Shown: piece after piece, positions 6,298-13,628 of the stretch
Position numbering within the stretch: position 1 is the stretch's first letter
How the letters are laid out: every line of letters starts with the position of its first letter
Assembly (NCBI RefSeq): GCF_946481715.1
Contig: NZ_CAMLOV010000082.1
Location: 1 to 23,230, forward strand
Length of the DNA: 23,230 nt
Reading direction: 5' to 3'
From: an uncultured Mucilaginibacter sp.
Lineage (GTDB): Bacteria > Bacteroidota > Bacteroidia > Sphingobacteriales > Sphingobacteriaceae
The notes under the pieces: model-generated
The model's input: the letters and a program-made list of their open reading frames with translations, nothing else
The model's database searches: none
Told to the model about the DNA's origin: nothing
Made by a program: the position numbers and the translations under genes

Positions 6298-7221
6298 ATG
6301 AAAAGGGTTTCCGTAGTCACCATCAACTTCAACCAGGATAAGATAACCGAAGAACTTTTAGATTCTATCGCCGAAACAAATACCTACGAAAACCTGGAGG
6401 TAATTGTGGTTGATAATGGCAGCACCGTTAACCCCGTGCCCAAATGGGCGCCTAAATACCCTACTGTGAAGTTTATACGGTCTGAAGTGAATTTGGGTTT
6501 CTCCGGCGGCAACAATTTAGGTATTAAACCTGCAACCGGCGACTATTACTTTTTGGTGAACAACGATACAGAGTTTACCGAGGGGCTGGTACAAAAACTG
6601 GTAGATATTTTGGACACCCATCCTGAGGTTGGCATTATATCCCCTAAGTTAAACTACCATTTTGACAAAACGCTGATACAGTACATGGGCTTTACCCTAG
6701 TTGATTATTATACTTGCCGTAACCAGGCGGTTGGCAAAAACCAACGCGATGAGGGGCAATACGATAACTTTTTAGGGCAAACGGGCTACTGCCATGGCGG
6801 CGCCATGATGGTGAAACGCGAAACCTGTGAAAAAGCGGGCTTAATGGCTGATAACTTCTTTATTTATTACGAGGAAGTGGATTGGGGCGAGCGCATCAAC
6901 AAATCGGGTTACCAGGCCTGGGTACGCGGCGATGCGGTTATATACCATAAAGAATCGATGACGGTGGGTAAAAACAGCCCGTTTAAGGAGTATTTCATGA
7001 ACCGAAACCGAATCCTCTTTATCCGCCATAACGCGCCCGCCTTTAAGGCATTTGTGTTTTATATATACTTTGCGCTGATGGTTGTGCCGCGCAATATTGT
7101 AAATTATATTAAGGACAAACGATATAACTTTATCGGCATACTTTTCCGCGCTGTTTGGTGGAATATCATTCATAAAAAGACCAGTACCGAATTGGGCTAC
7201 ACCATAAATAAGGTTTCATGA
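6298..7221 (+). CDS. Family 2 glycosyltransferase (rhamnosyltransferase-like)
   Basis: A 307-residue GT-A-fold glycosyltransferase. The nucleotide-binding segment is VVDNGS (37-42), NLGFSGGNN (65-73) is typical of WbbL-like enzymes, the DxD-equivalent metal site is NND (88-90), and EEVDWGERI (192-200) holds the likely catalytic acid. The C-terminal part (about 245-290) is hydrophobic and probably sits at the membrane. Such enzymes add sugars to a lipid-linked glycan during O-antigen, capsule or exopolysaccharide assembly, but donor and acceptor cannot be read from the sequence. It overlaps the next glycosyltransferase by 4 bases and diverges from the partner-switching operon across a 71-base gap. 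Confidence 0.9.
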   Translation: MKRVSVVTINFNQDKITEELLDSIAETNTYENLEVIVVDNGSTVNPVPKWAPKYPTVKFIRSEVNLGFSGGNNLGIKPATGDYYFLVNNDTEFTEGLVQKLVDILDTHPEVGIISPKLNYHFDKTLIQYMGFTLVDYYTCRNQAVGKNQRDEGQYDNFLGQTGYCHGGAMMVKRETCEKAGLMADNFFIYYEEVDWGERINKSGYQAWVRGDAVIYHKESMTVGKNSPFKEYFMNRNRILFIRHNAPAFKAFVFYIYFALMVVPRNIVNYIKDKRYNFIGILFRAVWWNIIHKKTSTELGYTINKVS

Positions 7222-8393
7222 AAATTGCATTCTGGCTTAGCCTTTTTATAGCTTTCTACACCTATATGGGTTATGGTATATTATTATTTATCATTGTAAA
7301 GCTAAAACGAGCGATTAAGGGCCGTAAAGTGGTTGCCGACGTTACAGACGACCGGTTACCCGAATGCACCCTCGTAGTAGCCGCGTATAACGAAGAGCAC
7401 TTTATTAGCGAAAAGATAACCAATAGCTTGGCGCTCAGTTACCCTGCCGGCAAATTAAGATTTGTTTTTGTAACCGATGGCTCGTCCGACGGGACGATGG
7501 ATATCATCAGACAGTACCCCCAAATACAACTGTTGCACCACCCCGAACGCGCCGGTAAAATAGCAGCGGTTCATCGCGCTATGGAGTATGTTACCACCGA
7601 CGCTGTAGTGTTTACCGATGCCAATACCTTTTTAAACACCGACGCCATAAAACGCATTTGCCGCCACTATGCCGATGCAACCGTTGGTTGTGTTGCTGGT
7701 GAAAAACGCGTGCAAATAGATACAAATGCTGATGCCAGCGCCGCAGGCGAAGGATTTTATTGGAAATATGAATCTGCTTTGAAGAAATGGGATTCGGAAC
7801 TATATTCGGTGGTGGGCGCCGCCGGCGAGCTTTTTAGCGTACGCCGCGACCTGTACCAAAATGTAGAGCCGGATACCGTGCTGGATGATTTTATGATATC
7901 GATGCTGATAGCTGCGAAAGGGTACCGTATTGTATACGAGCCCGAGGCTTATGCGCTGGAAACCGCATCTGAAAACGTTACCGAAGAACTCAAACGCAAA
8001 ATACGCATAGCTGCGGGGGGAATACAATCCATCCTGCGCCTGGTACCTTTGTTGTTTTCGTTTAAGTACCCCCTGTTGTCGTTTCAATACGTTAGCCACC
8101 GGGTTTTAAGGTGGACGGTTACCCCTTTCTTTTTGATACTGGCATTCTTCACCAATTTTGCTTTGGTTTTCATGGTAAAAGGGATTGTGTACGAGGTGTT
8201 ATTTGCCGGGCAGATTTTCTTTTACCTGCTGGCTTTCCTTGGCTTTATCATGGAAAAAAGGCATATACGTGTGAAGGCTTTGTTTGTACCTTATTATTTT
8301 TGCGTGATGAACTATGCCGTTTTAGCCGGCATCATCCGCTATTTCACTAAAAAGCAAAGTGCTATGTGGGAAAAGGTGCAGCGAAAGGTCTGA
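7218..8393 (+). CDS. Membrane-bound family 2 glycosyltransferase
   Basis: A 391-residue enzyme with an N-terminal membrane helix (about 4-28) and about three to four C-terminal helices (about 270-375). The catalytic domain has VTDGSSDGT (85-93), FTDANT (132-137; a metal-binding D-x-N), GAAGELFSVRR (200-210) and TVLDDF (220-225), then RKIRIAAGGIQ (260-270) in place of the classical QxxRW motif. This layout matches IcaA/BcsA-like inverting enzymes of the CESA_like group, which extend a polymer or transfer sugars at the inner membrane. ATG at 7218 overlaps the previous stop (ATGA), so the pair is translationally coupled and probably acts in one pathway. Confidence 0.9.
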   Translation: MKIAFWLSLFIAFYTYMGYGILLFIIVKLKRAIKGRKVVADVTDDRLPECTLVVAAYNEEHFISEKITNSLALSYPAGKLRFVFVTDGSSDGTMDIIRQYPQIQLLHHPERAGKIAAVHRAMEYVTTDAVVFTDANTFLNTDAIKRICRHYADATVGCVAGEKRVQIDTNADASAAGEGFYWKYESALKKWDSELYSVVGAAGELFSVRRDLYQNVEPDTVLDDFMISMLIAAKGYRIVYEPEAYALETASENVTEELKRKIRIAAGGIQSILRLVPLLFSFKYPLLSFQYVSHRVLRWTVTPFFLILAFFTNFALVFMVKGIVYEVLFAGQIFFYLLAFLGFIMEKRHIRVKALFVPYYFCVMNYAVLAGIIRYFTKKQSAMWEKVQRKV

Positions 8394-8495
8394 ACCAGGA
8401 TTAAGCCGATTTTTACGATTAATGGATTTGATTTGCAAGTGGCTAATACTTAAATATTGGCTATCAACCGCGAACCATCATCCCCGAATTAAAAC

Positions 8496-9398
8496 TCACT
8501 CCACTCCTTTTACCTTCATTTGCATGGTGTAAATAGCCTTGGAAGCCGTGATAAATAGCACGTCCCTATTCCTGCCACCGAAGCAGAGGTTGGCGGTCCA
8601 CGGCTCGGGGATATCTATGTGAGCTATCTGCACACCGTGCTGATTGAAAATGGAAACACCATTGCCGGCAAGGTAAAGGTTGCCTTGTTCATCAAGCGTA
8701 ATACCATCTGCACCTTTATTGGCAAATACCTTCCTCCCACTTAACATGCCATCTTCCTTTATATCATATTTATAAATTTTATTACCAGCTATATCGGCCA
8801 CATATAAGTACTTGCCATCCGGAGAACCTACAATGCCATTCGGCTGTTTCAGGCTATCCTCCAGCATAATCGCCTCTGATTTGCCTTTAGGGAGATAATA
8901 AACCTTTTGGCCGTCCTGGTCGGGTTTGGTGCGCGTCCACCAGGGGCGCTGGTAGTAGGGGTCGGTAAAGTAAATATCCCCGTTGGGGTGTATCCATAAA
9001 TCGTTTGGCCCGTTTAGCAGTTTACCTTTATAGTCGCTCAATAGCACACCCTTTTTCTTGCCGTGCTTTACTACCCAAAGCTCGTCGTGTTCGTCGGCAC
9101 AGACTACCAAGTTGCCCTTTTTATCTACGTAAGTACCATTTGGGCGGCCAGCATTTTCCATGTACATAAACAGCTTCCCATCAGTGGTGTACTCCCAAAT
9201 TTTGTTATTGGGCTGATCTGTAAAAAATATATTCCCTTTTTTATCTACAGCCGGGCCTTCGGTAAAGGCGAATATTTTTGATATTAGTTTAGGCTTTTCG
9301 GTAGCAGCATACAAAGTATTTTCCTGCGCTTGTACCTCACCAAAAACACAACAAGTAATTAAAAATATAGCACTTATGTTTTTCATATTACTTTTCAT
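8496..9398 (-). CDS. Secreted SMP-30/gluconolactonase/LRE family protein
   Basis: A 300-residue six-bladed beta-propeller with an N-terminal signal peptide (hydrophobic about 6-24, ending VQAQ). Family metal and substrate positions are recognisable: E47 in FTEGPA, N132 in NGPNDLW, N187 in QPNGIV and D231 in GADGITLD. Members hydrolyse sugar lactones or related esters. Two starts are possible. ATG at 9398 has AAGGAGG about 9 bases upstream but overlaps the fucosidase gene by 11 bases; ATG at 9386 follows the fucosidase stop after one base and gives a more classical signal peptide. Coupling to the fucosidase gene suggests the substrate derives from the same glycan; fuconolactone is a guess. Confidence 0.88.
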   Translation of the reverse strand: MKSNMKNISAIFLITCCVFGEVQAQENTLYAATEKPKLISKIFAFTEGPAVDKKGNIFFTDQPNNKIWEYTTDGKLFMYMENAGRPNGTYVDKKGNLVVCADEHDELWVVKHGKKKGVLLSDYKGKLLNGPNDLWIHPNGDIYFTDPYYQRPWWTRTKPDQDGQKVYYLPKGKSEAIMLEDSLKQPNGIVGSPDGKYLYVADIAGNKIYKYDIKEDGMLSGRKVFANKGADGITLDEQGNLYLAGNGVSIFNQHGVQIAHIDIPEPWTANLCFGGRNRDVLFITASKAIYTMQMKVKGVE

Positions 9399-10866
9399 TT
9401 AATAATGCCTCCTTAAACAACCCTAAGTCACTCAATGCAATACAAACCGGCGATTTTGTTACCCGCAGCCGCACTTTGCTCGCGGTAACGGCTTCAGGCA
9501 AACGTATCAACCTGTTGCCGCCAATGCTGGTGGCGGTTGCTATTTGCTTCCATTGGCCATCCTGCCAGGCGTCAAATTGCACTTCTTCTATGCGCTGGCC
9601 AAGCTTAATATTTTCGCGTAGCCGTATCACATTAAAAGTTTTAGGTTTATGCATGTTTATCACCAATTCGGGCGTTTTTATTTTATTATCTGTTGCCCAA
9701 TAGCTATAGCGGTCGGCATCAAGCAGGTTGGTGGCACCAAATTTCACTTTGTTGCTTCCGCGAGTGTTGCTGGCGGTAAGGCTAGCGCCTTTAGCCAAGT
9801 TGATGGCAAAAGTTTGCTTCAAAATATAACCAAATCCTTTCAAAGACTGCACATCATGTTGATTTAACCGCCCGGTTTTGTCAGGCGATAACCCCAAATC
9901 AAGCGATGCGCCCCTGCCCACGCTTTGATAATAAAGGTTTAGTAAAGCCGACGGCGTTTTCACCGAATCATCCTGCGTTTTATGGTAAAACCAACCGGGA
10001 CGTAGCGAAACGTCACATTCCGCTGGCATCCAGTACTTGCCATCGCGATGACCTTCGGTGCCTTCGTAGTCTTTTACAAAGCCATTCCCGGGTTTTTTGC
10101 CTTCCTCCGGCGCATGGGGCGTATAAGTGGCCCAACTTGTTTCGCCGGCTTGTCCGCGTTCATTGCCTACCCAGCGCACGTCGGGCCCAACATCGCCAAA
10201 AATAGCGGCATCGGGCTGTAATTTACGTGTTATGCCCCAGGTTTGCTCCCAGTCGTAATAGGTAGAACGGTCTATCTTACGCACTTCTTTAGCGCCGCCA
10301 TAATAACCATCCCCGCCATTTGCACCGTCGTGCCAGGACATAAAAAGCTGCCCATACTTAGTATATAATTCTGTAAGTTGCTTACGGTAAACATTTGTTA
10401 CATATTCTGGTGTGCCATAAAGCGCGCTATTCCTATCCCATGGAGAGCAATATACACCCATTTTCATGCCCAATTTGTTACAGACTGCACGGTATTCGCC
10501 TACTATATCGCCTTTACCGCCCTTATATGGGCTTTTAGATATATTATAAGTTGTTGTTTTCGTTGGCCAAAGGCAAAAGCCATCATGGTGTTTGGCAACC
10601 ACTATAATCCCCTTAAAACCACCGGCTTTTGCTGCGCCCACTATCTGCATAGCGCTAAATTCGGTAGGGTTTACAATTGCAGCGCCCTCGTCTCCGTAGC
10701 CCCACTCTTTATTCATATAAGTAGTTGGTCCAAAGTGTATTATACAGTACATACCTGTTTCCTGCCATTGCAACTGACCTTTGGTGGGCAGCGGCCCATA
10801 AGGTTTTGGCGCTTTCTGGGCAAGGGTTAGTATAGGCAACAACAGTAAAAAGAGTAAGTATTTCAT
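9388..10866 (-). CDS. Secreted alpha-L-fucosidase (GH29) with C-terminal discoidin-like domain
   Basis: A 492-residue exported glycoside hydrolase. The signal peptide is residues 1-16 (MKYLLFLLLLPILTLA). The GH29 barrel spans about 20-350 with YCIIHFGPTTY (40-50), KHHDGFCLW (92-100) and MSWHDGANGG (176-185). D180 is the likely catalytic nucleophile by comparison with the WFDG-type motif. Residues about 355-485 look like an F5/8-type C (carbohydrate-binding) domain. It removes terminal L-fucose from glycans in the periplasm or at the cell surface. The short barrel plus discoidin tail resembles the GH29-B type, which prefers branched alpha-1,3/1,4-fucosides; that assignment is tentative. It is first in an overlapping pair with the SMP-30-type gene. 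No SusC/SusD genes are adjacent. Confidence 0.93.
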   Translation of the reverse strand: MKYLLFLLLLPILTLAQKAPKPYGPLPTKGQLQWQETGMYCIIHFGPTTYMNKEWGYGDEGAAIVNPTEFSAMQIVGAAKAGGFKGIIVVAKHHDGFCLWPTKTTTYNISKSPYKGGKGDIVGEYRAVCNKLGMKMGVYCSPWDRNSALYGTPEYVTNVYRKQLTELYTKYGQLFMSWHDGANGGDGYYGGAKEVRKIDRSTYYDWEQTWGITRKLQPDAAIFGDVGPDVRWVGNERGQAGETSWATYTPHAPEEGKKPGNGFVKDYEGTEGHRDGKYWMPAECDVSLRPGWFYHKTQDDSVKTPSALLNLYYQSVGRGASLDLGLSPDKTGRLNQHDVQSLKGFGYILKQTFAINLAKGASLTASNTRGSNKVKFGATNLLDADRYSYWATDNKIKTPELVINMHKPKTFNVIRLRENIKLGQRIEEVQFDAWQDGQWKQIATATSIGGNRLIRLPEAVTASKVRLRVTKSPVCIALSDLGLFKEALLNEK

Positions 10867-10910
10867 AACAAATGATGTATGGGTTTGCTAATGTAAATAA
10901 ATCGGCGCGG

Positions 10911-10941
10911 TTTTAGGAGGTGAAATTTTAAGCTATTTTTG
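10911..10941 (+). promoter_or_regulatory. Candidate promoter for the DUF4268 gene
   Basis: TATTTTTG at 10934-10941 matches the Bacteroidetes -7 element TAnnTTTG exactly. TTTT at 10911-10914, 19 bases upstream, is a partial match to the -33 element. Transcription would start near 10947, about 30 bases before the ATG. It lies in the 111-base gap between divergent genes. Confidence 0.45.
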
Positions 10942-10977
10942 CCCCATTATTCCATCTATCCCTGCTATTAACTGTAT

Positions 10978-11433
10978 ATGTACTCTAAAGACCAGGCAAC
11001 TGAACTTAAACAAGCATTTTGGACTGCATTTGGGCAGTACGTGCGGCCGGTGTTATCTGCCGATGGATTGCGCATTAACTGGATAAATTACAAAACCGGC
11101 GTTAAGCATATCTATTTTAAAATGCAGGCTGACAATAAGTTAGCCAGTATCTCTATCGATATTACCCACCCCGATACCGAATTACAGGAACTGTTTTTAG
11201 AGCAATTTAGTACCTATAAAACCTTATTACACAGCACACTGGGTGAAGAATGGGAATGGCAGCTTCACGTACCCGACCAATATGGAAAAATCGTTAGTCG
11301 TATTTATACCGAGTTGCAGCCGGTGAGTATTTTTAAACAAGAGGACTGGCCAAAATTGATCTCTTTTTTTAAGCCCCGGATGATTGCACTGGATGAATTT
11401 TGGAGTACCGCTAAATATGCCTTCGAGGTTTAA
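10978..11433 (+). CDS. DUF4268 domain protein
   Basis: A 151-residue soluble protein that appears to be a stand-alone DUF4268 domain. Recognisable parts are FWTAFGQYVRPV (14-25), INWINYKTGVKHIYFKMQAD (33-52), a central helical stretch and DEFW near the C-terminus. The function is unknown. In longer proteins DUF4268 is often joined to nuclease or restriction-like modules, so a nucleic-acid link is possible but unproven. It is followed 128 bases later by the DUF763 gene on the same strand, which has its own promoter-like sequence, so co-transcription is uncertain. Confidence 0.82.
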   Translation: MYSKDQATELKQAFWTAFGQYVRPVLSADGLRINWINYKTGVKHIYFKMQADNKLASISIDITHPDTELQELFLEQFSTYKTLLHSTLGEEWEWQLHVPDQYGKIVSRIYTELQPVSIFKQEDWPKLISFFKPRMIALDEFWSTAKYAFEV

Positions 11434-11548
11434 GCGTGGCCGTTTACCGTAATTTACCCGAAAAAACCTTTAAAATTCTTCAAAAATCTTTGAAAAATCT
11501 GAGCTTTTCTGCCTAAAAAAACAAATAGCTTTTTGTTTAATATTATGC

Positions 11549-11556
11549 TAATTTTG
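11549..11556 (+). promoter_or_regulatory. TAATTTTG -7-like element directly before the DUF763 start
   Basis: TAATTTTG matches the Bacteroidetes -7 consensus and ends only 5 bases before the ATG at 11562, so if active it would give a leaderless or nearly leaderless mRNA. No good -33 element lies at 19-21 bases; a TTTTTG at about 11530 is too close. Treat as tentative. Confidence 0.3.
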
Positions 11557-11561
11557 TTAGT

Positions 11562-12764
11562 ATGAAAAAATCGGGTTATGCTGATATGCCTTTGCACTAT
11601 GGGCACGTGCCCATTTGGCTTGCCGAACGGATGGCGAAGCTGGGGCTTGCCGTGGTGGAGAACATCGTGCTGGATTATGGCAAAGACGAAGTACTGCGCC
11701 GCCTGAGCGACCCGTTCTGGTTTCAAAGCCTTGGGGCGGTGATGGGGATGGACTGGCACTCCTCGGGCATCACCACGTCGGTTATGGGCGCTTTAAAGAA
11801 AGCCATTAACCCGCATAGCCGCGACCTTGGTATTTACATTTGCGGCGGCAAAGGCAGGCACAGTAAAAACACACCGGAAGAACTGATGAACATTGGCAAC
11901 CGCACCGGTCTTGATGGCAATTACCTGGTGAAGTGCAGCAAGCTAAGCGCCAAGGTTGATAACACCGCCATACAGGATGGCTTCCAGTTATACACTCATA
12001 ACTTCATTTTGAGCGATACAGGCAAGTGGGCCGTTGTACAGCAAGGGATGAGTGATGCCAGCAGCACTGCCCGTCGCTATCACTGGCATTCGGAATACCT
12101 TACCAGCTTTGTGGATGACCCGCATACCAGCATCTACGGTAAAAACAACGGTTATATTTTAAACATGGCCGATAAGGAAGCTGCCCCCAGCCGCGACGGT
12201 GTAATGCAGATAACAGCCGAACATCCCGAAAAAATGCTGAAGGAGATAAGCAAGCTGGTAATGCCTAACCACCATGATGTGCGGGCGAAAGATGTAGGCC
12301 TTAAACGCCTTGGCGCGGTTTTGTGGTTGGCACACGAGCAGCAACCTAAAGATTTTGAAGGATTACTTTCTTTGCAGGGGCTCGGGCCGCGTACGCTGCA
12401 GTCCTTAGTTTTGGTGAGCGAGGTGATACATGGTACCCCATCGAGGTTTAAGGACCCGGCGCGGTTTAGCTTTGCACATGGCGGCAAGGATGGGCATCCC
12501 TTCCCTGTGCCCACTAAAGTTTACGATGAAACCATCAGTACCCTGCAAACGGCCATCTACAAGGCAAAAATGGGCAATAACGAAAAGAATGAAGCTATAC
12601 GGCGCTTAACCAACATTGCGCAGGCAGCCGAAAATAATTTTACCCCCAACGCCGATTTTGAAAAGGTGATAGAGAAAGAACGCCGCGAAAGCTGGAAGTA
12701 TGGCGGCCGCACGGTTATGGGGAAAGCAAAACCGCCCGTAGAACAACAGCTTAGCTTATTTTAA
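11562..12764 (+). CDS. DUF763 protein with terminal beta-clamp-binding motif
   Basis: A 400-residue soluble protein matching DUF763, a family of archaea and bacteria without known activity. Conserved features seen are GYADMPLHYGHVPIWL (5-20), LSDPFWFQSLGAVMGMDWHSSG (48-69), IYICGGKGRHSKNTPEE (91-107) and SFAHGGKDGHPFPVP (303-317). The many His, Asp and Gly positions suggest a metal- or nucleotide-dependent active site. LLSLQGLGPRTLQSL (268-282) looks like a helix-hairpin-helix DNA-binding turn. The protein ends exactly at QLSLF (396-400), the canonical QL(S/D)LF motif by which polymerases and repair enzymes bind the sliding clamp. I infer a DNA-metabolism role. The start is supported by the family N-terminus. 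The 3' end overlaps the opposing DUF4142 gene by 9 bases. Confidence 0.85.
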   Translation: MKKSGYADMPLHYGHVPIWLAERMAKLGLAVVENIVLDYGKDEVLRRLSDPFWFQSLGAVMGMDWHSSGITTSVMGALKKAINPHSRDLGIYICGGKGRHSKNTPEELMNIGNRTGLDGNYLVKCSKLSAKVDNTAIQDGFQLYTHNFILSDTGKWAVVQQGMSDASSTARRYHWHSEYLTSFVDDPHTSIYGKNNGYILNMADKEAAPSRDGVMQITAEHPEKMLKEISKLVMPNHHDVRAKDVGLKRLGAVLWLAHEQQPKDFEGLLSLQGLGPRTLQSLVLVSEVIHGTPSRFKDPARFSFAHGGKDGHPFPVPTKVYDETISTLQTAIYKAKMGNNEKNEAIRRLTNIAQAAENNFTPNADFEKVIEKERRESWKYGGRTVMGKAKPPVEQQLSLF

Positions 12765-13283
12765 GCCAGCGCAAATTTCGTTGGCCCTATTTAGGTGGCT
12801 TTTTAATTTAGGCAGCATTTTATCCGCAAAGCCGGTAAGCTTTTTATTAGGGTTGCCGGTTACAGTTTTAAACAAGGCGATGGTTTGCTCGTGGTCTTGC
12901 ACCATGGCCTGTATATAGTCCTTATCAAAATCGTTACCCGTTTTTTTGCTGAGCGCTTCAATTACCTGTGTATGCACTTTTGTTAAAGTATCGGGTATGC
13001 CGGCAGATTGTTCAGCTGCTATCTTTTTTAATTCGTTTCCCGCCTCGGTATGCTCGGCTATCATCATATTGGCAAAATCGGTTATGGCTTTGCTTTTTGA
13101 TGCCGTTAAGGCCAAGTGCGACAACTGTATTTCGGCATTGCCCCCTTCTATGCCTCTTGTAATAAAATTCTGGGCCTCTGCATCTACAGTGTTATTAAAA
13201 TTCCGGGCCTTTCGGTTCTCGTTACAAGCGTGTAGGGTAACAAAAACAGTAAGGATAAATGCTATGCAAGCCAGTTGTTTCAT
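12756..13283 (-). CDS. DUF4142 ferritin-like-fold lipoprotein
   Basis: A 175-residue exported protein. The signal peptide MKQLACIAFILTVFVTLHAC has a possible lipobox LHAC with Cys20, although His at the -2 position is unusual. A helical DUF4142 domain (about 35-172) follows, with NFITRGIEGGNAEIQLSHLAL, FANMMIAEHTEAGNEL and a second helical pair ending in LPKLKSHLNRA. DUF4142 proteins have a four-helix, ferritin-like fold and often accompany stress genes, but the function is not established. The gene is convergent with the DUF763 gene (9-base overlap) and divergent from argB across 345 bases. An exact TAnnTTTG element and a 24-bp dyad lie just upstream. Confidence 0.85.
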   Translation of the reverse strand: MKQLACIAFILTVFVTLHACNENRKARNFNNTVDAEAQNFITRGIEGGNAEIQLSHLALTASKSKAITDFANMMIAEHTEAGNELKKIAAEQSAGIPDTLTKVHTQVIEALSKKTGNDFDKDYIQAMVQDHEQTIALFKTVTGNPNKKLTGFADKMLPKLKSHLNRANEICAGLK

Positions 13284-13313
13284 CGTACAATGCTAAGTGT
13301 GTAATTGGTGTAA

Positions 13314-13321
13314 CAAACATA
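13314..13321 (-). promoter_or_regulatory. TATGTTTG -7 element for the DUF4142 gene
   Basis: On the minus strand TATGTTTG matches TAnnTTTG exactly, about 30 bases upstream of the ATG at 13283. The -33 region would fall inside the 24-bp dyad at 13326-13349. Confidence 0.45.
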
Positions 13322-13325
13322 AGCC

Positions 13326-13349
13326 ATTCCTGTTTATGAAAGCAGGAAT
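13326..13349. promoter_or_regulatory. 24-bp dyad, possible operator over the DUF4142 promoter
   Basis: Arms ATTCCTG (13326-13332) and CAGGAAT (13343-13349) are perfect, and TTT/AAA inside keep the symmetry. The element lies where the -33 box of the DUF4142 promoter is expected, as an operator would. A simple hairpin is the alternative reading. Confidence 0.35.
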
Positions 13350-13628
13350 TTAATTTTACAATAAAATGAAAGTTTTAAGTTTTAAGAAAATAGCCTCGCG
13401 CATTTGGTTGTTCCGCCGACACGCAGCTATCCGTTGCGTTTAATTCTAAAATAGGGTTCATTAACTTAAAGCCATTAGTTGTTTTTTGAGATGTGTTCCG
13501 ATACGGTATTTAATTGAGCCGGGTAAATCCTTGCATTTTTACGGCAGGCCGGTGGTTAACTAACTAAACGGATTCTTTCCCTCCCCAAAAAATTCCCTAT
13601 AATTGCCATCGAACTTATATATAATACC

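Larger units (their letters stand above)
13284..13628. other. Intergenic region of 345 bases between the DUF4142 gene and argB
   Basis: Divergent spacer. It holds the DUF4142 promoter element and dyad (13314-13349) described separately. A 25-codon open frame at 13366-13443 (starting MKVLSFKKIAS) lacks a recognisable ribosome site or homologue and is probably not a gene. No clear argB promoter of the Bacteroidetes type, tRNA or attenuator was seen. The final 60 bases before argB are C- and A-rich. Confidence 0.5.

Noticed and set aside
10378..10830. 150-codon open frame on the plus strand
   Set aside because: Antisense to the fucosidase gene; composition rich in Cys, Phe and His as expected for a shadow.
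13366..13443. 25-codon frame in the argB upstream region as a leader peptide
   Set aside because: It has only one Cys and no run of Arg, no terminator/antiterminator follows it, and no ribosome site was seen; an attenuator is not supported.
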